Shown: one piece after another, positions 35,502 to 41,588 of the stretch
How positions within the stretch are numbered: the stretch's first letter is position 1
Layout of the letters: each line of letters begins with the position of its first letter
Source: Microbacterium sorbitolivorans
GTDB taxonomy: Bacteria; Actinomycetota; Actinomycetes; Actinomycetales; Microbacteriaceae
Length of the DNA stretch: 64,000 nt
NCBI RefSeq assembly: GCF_003327285.1
Contig: NZ_KZ848473.1
Coordinates: forward strand, 806,001-870,000
Reading direction: 5' to 3'
Made by a program: the position numbers and the translations under genes
The notes under the pieces: model-generated
The model's database searches: none
Seen by the model: the letters and a program-made list of their open reading frames with translations, nothing else
What the model was told of the DNA's origin: nothing

Positions 35502-36824
35502 TTACGCGTCGGTTCCCGCGAACACCTTGTCGAGCGCGTCCGCCGCGCCATCGACGATCAGCTCCGGCCGCTTCGCGTAGTGACCCTCAGTAATCGACTC
35601 GTCGCTGTGCCCCAGCAGGTCGCGCGCGACCTCAACACCAGCCATACCCGATACTGCCGCGGCAACCGCCTTGCGCAGACTGCGGAAGGTGAGATGTTCC
35701 GCATCGACTCCGATCGCCAGCAGCTCCGGCTCGAACTCGCGACGGAACATCCGCATCAGCTGGCTGACCGCGCTCGGATCGCGCGGCCGACCCCGCTCGC
35801 TGGTGAACAGCACGTCATCCGGATTCAGTTCAGGGTTGGGCACGTGATTCGCAACGAGTTCGCTGAGGACCTTCGCCGCGAACTGCGGCGCCCGGACCCA
35901 GCGCTTCTGCCGCTCGGCCTTCGGCGAGTCCTGACGGAACAGTCCTCGCGATCGTGTGCGAACCATCGTGCCGCCGACCCAGACCAACGCTTCCATCGTC
36001 AAGCTCCCGTCCGGCTGCTCGACTGCCTCGAACCTTACGTCCTGGAAGCGAATCGCGATCGGTTCCGCAGTCCGCTCGGACGTTCCGAGCGTGATCAGGA
36101 TGTAGTCGGCGAGCAGCTTGAAGTTCGGCCGCCTGCCTACAGGGAACCGAGCACGATGCCGCTCGGGCCACACTTCTCGGATCAGGTGAAGGATGTACTT
36201 GACCTGCACCGCGTCGAGTTCGAAGTAGACCGTAGACGGTTCATCCGCTCTCCGGGTCGCACGGATCGGATTCGCGACGACGACTGCACCGTGTCGAGTC
36301 TGTTGGATCGACCCGGCAGCGGAGAAGAGTCCCTGTTGGATGGCCCAGTCGTACATCAGCGACAGCACGTTCCGTACCTTGTTCGCCGTCATCACTGTCT
36401 TCTCACGCGCGACGTCCATGAGAAGCCCATCCGCGCGATCAGCGGTCATATCGGTGATGGGGATCGCGCCAGCGCGAGGCAGGATGTGCGCCCGGATCAC
36501 CGACGCGTAACCGTCGACCGTCTGTTCGCGACGCTGGCGCAGCACTCGAGGATCGTCATCGTGGTAGGCGACCTTCAGCCATCTCTCCGCAAGCTCGGCG
36601 ATCGTCGTGAGCTCGACTCGCCTGGCAAGCACGCGTCCGACGACGACGTCAGCAGCCTCCTGCAGTGACGCTAACGCCTCGGCTTCCGTCGCTCCGCTGC
36701 CGTACGGACGACGTTCTTTGCCGCTCCCGTCGAAGACTCGTGCACGCGCAACGACGAGGCCGTTCGGCTCGACGCTGTATGTAACCTTGCCGAGTTCTCC
36801 GACCGCCCGCTTCGGACGCGCCAT
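35502..36824 (-). CDS. int: Tyrosine recombinase (island integrase)
   Basis: This 440-residue site-specific recombinase has an N-terminal arm-binding region, a SAM-like core-binding domain (about 70-180) and a C-terminal catalytic domain. Catalytic residues visible are the first arginine in TSERTAEPI, the second in FRSLRKAV (Arg or Ser replaces the usual His, as in other actinobacterial element integrases), H406 in LLGHSDES and nucleophile Y416 in EGHYAKR. It lies 0.4 kb from attR, overlaps the HTH gene by 4 bp, and most likely inserted the island into glnA1. Confidence 0.92.
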   Translation of the reverse strand: MARPKRAVGELGKVTYSVEPNGLVVARARVFDGSGKERRPYGSGATEAEALASLQEAADVVVGRVLARRVELTTIAELAERWLKVAYHDDDPRVLRQRREQTVDGYASVIRAHILPRAGAIPITDMTADRADGLLMDVAREKTVMTANKVRNVLSLMYDWAIQQGLFSAAGSIQQTRHGAVVVANPIRATRRADEPSTVYFELDAVQVKYILHLIREVWPERHRARFPVGRRPNFKLLADYILITLGTSERTAEPIAIRFQDVRFEAVEQPDGSLTMEALVWVGGTMVRTRSRGLFRQDSPKAERQKRWVRAPQFAAKVLSELVANHVPNPELNPDDVLFTSERGRPRDPSAVSQLMRMFRREFEPELLAIGVDAEHLTFRSLRKAVAAAVSGMAGVEVARDLLGHSDESITEGHYAKRPELIVDGAADALDKVFAGTDA

Positions 36825-37048
36825 CAGTCGGCGCTCCCGCCGGTCGGCGCGACGAGGTGAGACGTGATGAACGCCTCGACGTCCTCATTGCGGTATCGAA
36901 TGTTGTGCGAGGACAGCACAACGAACGGCAAACCGAGACCGCGGCTGCGCGCGCGTTCGGTGCGCCAGTCGGCAAGCGTCCTAATAGGGATGCCGGTGTA
37001 GTCGGCGAGTTCGCTCGGCGTCCAGAGGCGAGGGCGGTCATCGTTCAT
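36824..37048 (-). CDS. xis: Small HTH protein, excisionase-like
   Basis: This 74-residue MerR/AlpA-type winged-helix protein has the helix-turn-helix WTPSELADYTGIPIRTLADWR followed by a basic wing, as in excisionases of actinobacterial elements. The ATG at 37048 is preferred; the longer reading to 37168 runs across the arm-like repeat. The stop overlaps the integrase start (ATGA), so integrase and directionality factor are translated together. Confidence 0.78.
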   Translation of the reverse strand: MNDDRPRLWTPSELADYTGIPIRTLADWRTERARSRGLGLPFVVLSSHNIRYRNEDVEAFITSHLVAPTGGSAD

Positions 37049-37113
37049 ACCTGGAAGGTGAGCAGCGCCGTCCGTGGACCCCCAGGAACATCCGTACGCG
37101 GGCCACCCCGCGA

Positions 37114-37136
37114 GTAAACGGACGGGTTTTCGGACA
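37114..37136 (+). repeat. Candidate integrase arm-type site, right
   Basis: AGTAA-ACGGACGGGTTTTCGGAC repeats the sequence at 9355-9377 with one mismatch, upstream of the xis-int operon and 100 bp inside attR. Confidence 0.6.
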
Positions 37137-37236
37137 GATGCAGTAGTGAGACGCATCATGCTCAGCATGAGACTCCCCTGTCGTTTCTAGGAGAAACGAG
37201 ACTGCGGGTCGTACTGTGGTTCACCAACCAACAAGC

Positions 37237-37256
37237 CGAGCTCTACTACGGCGTGT
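37237..37256 (+). repeat. attR: 20-bp direct repeat at island right end
   Basis: This is an identical copy of the glnA1 3'-terminal 20 bp, followed by AAGAACC instead of GACTTCG. Reading in the glnA frame it again gives ELYYGV and a TAA stop. It therefore restores the end of the target gene on the far side of the element. Confidence 0.85.
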
Positions 37257-37277
37257 AAGAACCCGTACCCGCTTCTG

Positions 37278-37303
37278 GCTCCTCAGCGCTCTCGCTGAGG
37301 GGC
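37278..37303. terminator. Ancestral glnA1 terminator, now separated from its gene
   Basis: The stem CCTCAGCG / CGCTGAGG with a CTCT loop, extended by three more pairs, lies 22 bp after attR. This is the distance expected for the native glnA terminator before insertion of the island. Confidence 0.65.
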
Positions 37304-37365
37304 CATTTGCGTGGCCCGCAGCTTGCTGCCCGGTGAGGCCGCCCGCGCATGACACGATAGATCTC

Positions 37366-38025
37366 GTGACGGATCCCGAGAAGAAGCGACCACGGTGGCG
37401 CGCGTGGGCGGCCGTGGCGGTCGCCGTCGCGCTACTCGTTCCGGGAGCGATCAGCGTCGGCACGGCGGTCTTCAATGGCCAATTCGCCGCGTCCGAGATC
37501 GCGTCGTGCACGATGCAGCAGGGGCGCCAGATCACCTACAAGCGCTCCGGCCTCCGCGCGCGGATCGCCACCGATTGCGGCAACTTCCGCGGCGCGAAGG
37601 AGGTGAGCTGCACGAGCGATGCCTCGCAGCAGATCGCCCTCATCGCGGGCACGACCTACGACCTCACGGTGCGCGGCCCCCGCATCCCGCTCATCTCGGC
37701 GCCGACGATCGTGTCGGCGACCGTCTCCGACGAGCAGCTCGCGGATCCGGAGCCCGGCCTCACCGAGATCGATCCCGACGCGAACGACAACGTGCAATCG
37801 CTGCAGAGCTCGCTGCTGCCCGAGACGCTGCGGGCGTTCGACTATGAGCAGCCGGACTTTGACCCCTCGTGCGACCCGTTCCGTTCGGTGATGACGACGA
37901 ACGGGATCCAGTCGGTGTCCCCCGCCCGCGCGGAAGAGCTCCTCGAGGTTCCAGACGGAATCACCCCGAGCGACCCGCTCCTCCCCTGCGTGGGCTATCA
38001 GTGCTCCTCGGCAGACGTCGGTTAG
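37366..38025 (+). CDS. Hypothetical exported or membrane-anchored protein
   Basis: This 219-residue protein starts at GTG 37366 and has a basic N terminus, one helix (WAAVAVAVALLVPGAISVG) that may be a signal anchor, and a mature part with six or more cysteines. It belongs to the backbone by GGATCC content. I do not recognise the family. It overlaps the convergent gene by 4 bp at their stops. The reading from 37216 crosses attR and is rejected. Confidence 0.65.
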   Translation: MTDPEKKRPRWRAWAAVAVAVALLVPGAISVGTAVFNGQFAASEIASCTMQQGRQITYKRSGLRARIATDCGNFRGAKEVSCTSDASQQIALIAGTTYDLTVRGPRIPLISAPTIVSATVSDEQLADPEPGLTEIDPDANDNVQSLQSSLLPETLRAFDYEQPDFDPSCDPFRSVMTTNGIQSVSPARAEELLEVPDGITPSDPLLPCVGYQCSSADVG

Positions 38026-38297
38026 AGCATGCGCATCAGCCGCACCGCGAGTAGCCCGCCCGCGACCACCAGCTCGAAGTACGACATCACGAGCCCGACG
38101 ATGGCCGCCCAGAGCATCGGCCCGCGGCGCAGGATCGCGCGGTGTCCGATTAGCACGGCGACGAGCCCGACGGCGGCGGCGAGCAGGTAGCTCAGCGGCC
38201 CGCCCGGGATCAAAAAGAGCACGACGAACGCGATCAGGCCCGCGGCGAGGGCCACCAGGTGTAACGCACGGCCGTCCGCGGGAGGGCGAGAAGTCAT
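38022..38297 (-). CDS. Small integral membrane protein
   Basis: This 91-residue protein has about three transmembrane helices (GLIAFVVLFLIPGG, YLLAAAVGLVAVLIG, AAIVGLVMSYFELVVAGG). No family is recognised. The start is ATG 38297, nine bases before the left target-site duplication of the composite transposon; its promoter region may therefore have been altered by that insertion. Confidence 0.65.
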   Translation of the reverse strand: MTSRPPADGRALHLVALAAGLIAFVVLFLIPGGPLSYLLAAAVGLVAVLIGHRAILRRGPMLWAAIVGLVMSYFELVVAGGLLAVRLMRML

Positions 38298-38305
38298 CCG
38301 ACCAG

Positions 38306-38313
38306 ACTAAAGG
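38306..38313 (+). repeat. Left 8-bp target-site duplication ACTAAAGG
   Basis: ACTAAAGG abuts the left end of the first ISL3 copy. The same octamer abuts the right end of the second copy at 41581-41588. An 8-bp duplication is typical for ISL3-family transposition. Confidence 0.8.
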
Positions 38314-39739
38314 GGCTCTTCGCGAACGAGGGTGTAGTCGGCTGAGCGCGTCGGCGGCCGGGTAGGGGTCGAGGTCTCCCGGATGATGGAAGTTCTTCAC
38401 GCTTGCCATCCCGAAAGACCTCGACTTGCTCCACCCTACGTTCGCGGCCCCTGACCTCACCACGTTCTGCCGTCTCGACGAGCTCGGCCTCGAAGCCGTC
38501 GGCCAGCTGCTCGAGCCCGACCGGGCGGTGCTGGAGTGCCGCGTCGTCGACGACGACCCGTGGTGCCGGAAGTGCGGTGCGGAGGGCGTGCCGCGTGACA
38601 CCGTCACGCGGCCGCTCGCGCACGAGCCGTTCGGACACCGACCGACGACGCTGCTGGTGCGGGTGCGCCGGTACCGGTGCGGCCACTGCCGGCGGACCTG
38701 GCGGCAGGACACGACGAAGGCGGCGCCGCCGCGGGCGAAGATCTCCCGCGGCGGGATCGGGTGGGCACTCACGGCGATCGTGGTCGACCATCTCACCGTC
38801 TCCCGCGCCGCCGCAGGACCGGGGGTGTCGTGGCATACCGCGAACACCGCGATCCTCGCCGCGGGCAGGCGTCGGCTCATCGACGACCCGGCCAGGTTCG
38901 ACGGGGTCACCACGATCGGAGTCGACGAGCACGTCTGGCGTCACACCAGGTTCGGCGACAAATACGTCACCGTGATCATCGACCTCACCCCAGCCCGCGA
39001 CAAGACGGGCCCGGCGCGGCTGCTGGACATGGTCGAGGGCCGCTCGAAGGCGGTGTTCAAGCAGTGGCTCGCCGCCCGCCCGAAGGACTGGTCGAAGGCG
39101 ATCGAGGTGGTCGCGATGGACGGGTTCTCGGGGTTCAACACCGCCGCGGCCGAAGAGCTGCCCGACGCTGTTCCCGTCATGGATCCGTTCCATGTGGTCC
39201 GGCTCGCCGGTGATGCGCTCGATGTCTGTCGGCGCCGGGTCCAGCAGGACACCACGGGGCGCCGCGGGATGAAGGGCGATCCGCTCTACAAGGCTCGCCG
39301 CACCCTGCACACCGGGGCGAGTCTGCTCACCGACCGTCAGCGGGTCCGACTGGATGCGGTGTTCGCGAGTGAGGAGCATGTCGAGGTCGAAGCGACCTGG
39401 GGCATCTACCAGCGCATCGTCGCCGCCTACCGCGAGCCCGACAAGAAGAAGGCCAAGCTGGCCATGCAGGCCGTGATCGCTACGATCACCACCGGCGTCC
39501 CGGCGGCGCTGGTCGAGGTACGCAAGCTCGGTCGCACGATGAAGCAGCGCGCCGCCGACATCCTCGCGTTCTTCGACCGGCCCGGCACCAGCAACGGCCC
39601 CACCGAAGCGATCAACGGCAGGCTCGAGCACCTCCGCGGCTCCGCGCTCGGCTTCCGCAACCTCACGAACTACATCGCGAGGTCGCTACTCGAGGCCGGA
39701 GGATTCAGAACCCACCTACACCCTTGATTCCGAAGAGCC
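38314..39739 (+). mobile_element. Complete ISL3-family insertion sequence
   Basis: This roughly 1.43-kb element has imperfect 24-bp terminal inverted repeats beginning GGCTCTTCG and containing AGGGTGTAG (left 38314-38337, right 39716-39739). It contains one full transposase gene. Confidence 0.85.
38426..39727 (+). CDS. tnp: ISL3-family transposase
   Basis: This 433-residue transposase has an N-terminal zinc-ribbon (CRVV...WCRKCGAEG, YRCGHCRRTW), a helical DNA-binding region, and a DDE-type domain. Acidic residues are visible in GVDEHVW, MDGFSGF, VMDPFHVV and the terminal NGPTEAINGRLE. The length is normal for ISL3, and the frame is intact, so it is probably active. ATG 38426 follows the left repeat by about 90 bp. 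Confidence 0.93.
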   Translation: MLHPTFAAPDLTTFCRLDELGLEAVGQLLEPDRAVLECRVVDDDPWCRKCGAEGVPRDTVTRPLAHEPFGHRPTTLLVRVRRYRCGHCRRTWRQDTTKAAPPRAKISRGGIGWALTAIVVDHLTVSRAAAGPGVSWHTANTAILAAGRRRLIDDPARFDGVTTIGVDEHVWRHTRFGDKYVTVIIDLTPARDKTGPARLLDMVEGRSKAVFKQWLAARPKDWSKAIEVVAMDGFSGFNTAAAEELPDAVPVMDPFHVVRLAGDALDVCRRRVQQDTTGRRGMKGDPLYKARRTLHTGASLLTDRQRVRLDAVFASEEHVEVEATWGIYQRIVAAYREPDKKKAKLAMQAVIATITTGVPAALVEVRKLGRTMKQRAADILAFFDRPGTSNGPTEAINGRLEHLRGSALGFRNLTNYIARSLLEAGGFRTHLHP

Positions 39740-40030
39740 GAGTAACTGGATGCGCCGTCGGCAGACGTCGACCGCTTCCCCGGCGAGCCGCCCGACGCGG
39801 AAGGGGTCCATTACCGCGACCGCGTCCGGGAATTTCTCGGCTGCGGCGGTCTTGAACCCGGTGAAGCCGATTGTCGCAACAACTTCCACTGTCTCGCGCC
39901 AAGTCTAGGGGCGGGCGGCGAGCCAGGTCTTGAACACTGCCTTGGAGCGGCCTTCGACCATGTCCAGCAGCCTGGAAGGGCCGCTGTCCTGGCGAACCGT
40001 GGTCAAGTCGATGATCACTGTACAGTGCGG
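39740..40030 (-). pseudogene. Fragment of another ISL3-type transposase, inverted
   Basis: Read on the minus strand, this stretch encodes pieces clearly matching the middle of the ISL3 transposase (RLLDMVEGRSKAVFKTWLAAR, then GFTGFKTAAAEKFPDAVAVMDPF), with an in-frame stop between them. It has no ends of its own. It is a decayed remnant in the cargo of the composite transposon. The remaining 110 bp before padR hold only its promoter region. Confidence 0.75.
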
Positions 40031-40141
40031 CCCGATATGCGACGGCGGGCTTGCAGGGCGGAGACCACCCGCGCGCAGGATCCTTGGCCTCGTCTACCCC
40101 ACACCGAACAGATCCTGGCGGAGCGTGCTACCTTGTGGTGC

Positions 40142-40480
40142 ATGGAACCTGACGCTGTTCACCTCGTAGGGCAGTTGCGCCGCGGCGCTCTCGAACCATG
40201 TGTCCTCGCCGTCATCGCCCAGCAACCGACCTATGGTCTCGACCTGGCTCGAACGCTGAGCGAACTAGGACTCCTCGAGAGCGAAGGGACGCTGTACCCG
40301 CTCCTGTCGAGACTCCGAAAACGCAACCTCGTGACCACTGCCTGGCAAGAGTCCCCGAGTGGACCCCCGCGCCGCTACTACCACATCACCCCGGCAGGCA
40401 AGACCGGACTTGCTACATTCACCCAGGAATGGGGCCGCTTCCGGCAAGCCGTCGACCTCGTCATTGGAGACCACGCATGA
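40142..40480 (+). CDS. PadR-family transcriptional regulator
   Basis: This 112-residue winged-helix regulator has the PadR pattern TYGLDLARTLSELGLLESEGTLYPLLSRL and the wing RRYYHITPAGK. It overlaps the next gene by 4 bp. PadR-type regulators commonly repress an adjacent membrane-protein gene and respond to a small ligand. The start at ATG 40142 lies 7 nt after TACCTT, so it too may be leaderless. Confidence 0.88.
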   Translation: MEPDAVHLVGQLRRGALEPCVLAVIAQQPTYGLDLARTLSELGLLESEGTLYPLLSRLRKRNLVTTAWQESPSGPPRRYYHITPAGKTGLATFTQEWGRFRQAVDLVIGDHA

Positions 40481-41106
40481 CCACTCTGCCCTCGTCCGCC
40501 GCCGCCCAGGCCTACCTCAAGCGCCTTACTGCCCTGACCGAATCGCTCCCCTCCAGCGAGCAGCTGGATCTTCTCACCGGAATCGAGGAACACCTCAGGG
40601 ACGCCGAACAGCGAGGCGTGATCCAGGCGGCACTCGACAGTCTCGGCGCACCTGAGCAGATCGCCCTGGAAGCCGGGGCAGAGACGGCCGGCACACCGCG
40701 GTGGATGCGGCTGCTCGCCGTAGCAAGCGCCGTGGCCACAGTGGGAGGCTTCATGGCCCTGGGGGCACTGCTGTGCTTCACGGCGTACTTCGACGATGAC
40801 TCCGAATACGCTCTACACCCGATGCTCATCCTGCTCGCCTTCGGTGCGGGCAGCATGACAGGAGTCTTCTCGACCGTGCTGTCCTTCCTCGTCAGAGAGC
40901 TGACCGGACAGCAGCGGGTTCTGCTGACCGCTTCGTGGATCGCCTCCTCGCTGCTGGCCATCGTGTTCGGCATCGCGGGCGGGAGCGTCCCGGTCGGAGT
41001 CAACCTCCCTCTCAGCGCCCTCCCGCTCCTGATGGGTGCCATCGGGGTCGTCCTCGTCCTGCGCTACACCGCACCGAACCCCGCTCGCAAACTGGTCCGA
41101 AGCTGA
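40477..41106 (+). CDS. HAAS/DUF1700-like membrane protein
   Basis: This 209-residue protein has an N-terminal helical domain (about 1-65: AQAYLKRLTALTESLP, LLTGIEEHLRDAE) like the HAAS domain that pairs with PadR regulators. Four transmembrane helices follow. HAAS proteins are thought to be regulatory partners or effectors in envelope-stress circuits. It is translationally coupled to padR and forms the cargo of the composite transposon. Confidence 0.72.
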   Translation: MTTLPSSAAAQAYLKRLTALTESLPSSEQLDLLTGIEEHLRDAEQRGVIQAALDSLGAPEQIALEAGAETAGTPRWMRLLAVASAVATVGGFMALGALLCFTAYFDDDSEYALHPMLILLAFGAGSMTGVFSTVLSFLVRELTGQQRVLLTASWIASSLLAIVFGIAGGSVPVGVNLPLSALPLLMGAIGVVLVLRYTAPNPARKLVRS

Positions 41107-41150
41107 GCCACCCTGGGCCCCATCGCACGTCGCGCTGGGCCGGGTTTCGG

Positions 41151-41580
41151 AGCTCTTCACAGATGAGGGTGTAGCTGTGGTGCGACCTGGGGCGGCGCGT
41201 CGGTGTCGGGGTGAGGGTCGAGGTCTTCCGATGATGGGAGTTCTCACACAACCCGTCCGGAAGACCTCGACCCTCACCCCGACCGGGCAGCCGGCCGCGT
41301 CGAGATGAGCTCCGTGATCGACGCCCTCGCCGACAGTGTGCCTGAGGCGTTGGTAGAACTGCGCAAGCTCGGCCGCACCCTGACCAGACGCGCCTGCGAC
41401 GTCCTCGCCTACTTCGACCGGCCGCGCACGAGCAACGGACCTACCGAAGCCGTGAACGGTCGCCTCGAGCGCCTGCGTGGCCTGGCCCTCGGCTTCCGCA
41501 ACCCCACCAACTACATCGCCCGCGCACTCCTCGAAGCCGGCGGATTCAGACCACACCTACACCCCGAATTGTGAAGAGCC
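41151..41580 (+). mobile_element. Internally deleted ISL3 copy
   Basis: About 430 bp keep a left end (CTCTTCACAGATGAGGGTGTAG at about 41153-41174) and a right end (41557-41580, ending GAAGAGCC) but only the first bases and last quarter of the transposase gene. It forms the right arm of the composite and can be mobilised in trans by the full copy. Confidence 0.8.
41284..41574 (+). pseudogene. C-terminal remnant of ISL3 transposase
   Basis: About 90 codons match the end of the transposase (VPEALVELRKLGRTLTRRA, then NGPTEAVNGRLERLRGLALGF). An N-terminal scrap precedes it and the central catalytic region is missing. It cannot be active. Confidence 0.8.
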
Positions 41581-41588
41581 ACTAAAGG
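41581..41588 (+). repeat. Right 8-bp target-site duplication ACTAAAGG, overlapping the glnE stop
   Basis: This is the original target. Bases 41582-41584 (CTA) are the glnE stop codon on the minus strand, so the transposon hit the last codon of glnE without changing its protein. Confidence 0.8.

Larger units (their letters stand above)
9212..37256. mobile_element. 28-kb integrated heavy-metal-resistance island in the glnA1 3' end
   Basis: The element is bounded by a perfect 20-bp direct repeat, CGAGCTCTACTACGGCGTGT, at 9212-9231 (end of glnA1) and 37237-37256. A tyrosine recombinase and an HTH excisionase-like gene lie at the right end, and a 23-bp repeat lies just inside each boundary. Cargo covers copper, arsenic and cadmium/zinc-type resistance plus a residual transfer module. 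GGATCC, very common on both sides, was not found inside. Without the element, glnA1 would join the sequence at 37257 that holds a normal downstream hairpin. It is best described as a genomic island or decayed ICE. Confidence 0.88.
38314..41580. mobile_element. ISL3 composite transposon carrying padR and a membrane protein
   Basis: The unit consists of a full ISL3-type copy (38314-39739), about 1.4 kb of cargo, and an internally deleted ISL3 copy (41151-41580). Both copies point the same way, and the outer ends are flanked by the 8-bp repeat ACTAAAGG. The inner junctions lack that repeat. This shows that the whole block moved as one unit into the end of glnE. Confidence 0.82.

Noticed and set aside
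9323-37236. Prophage as the nature of the island
   Set aside because: No capsid, terminase, portal, tail or lysis genes are present; the cargo is metal resistance with conjugation-type remnants.
39740-39747. Target-site duplication for the first ISL3 copy on its own
   Set aside because: The bases after its right end do not match ACTAAAGG; only the outer ends of the two-copy block do.
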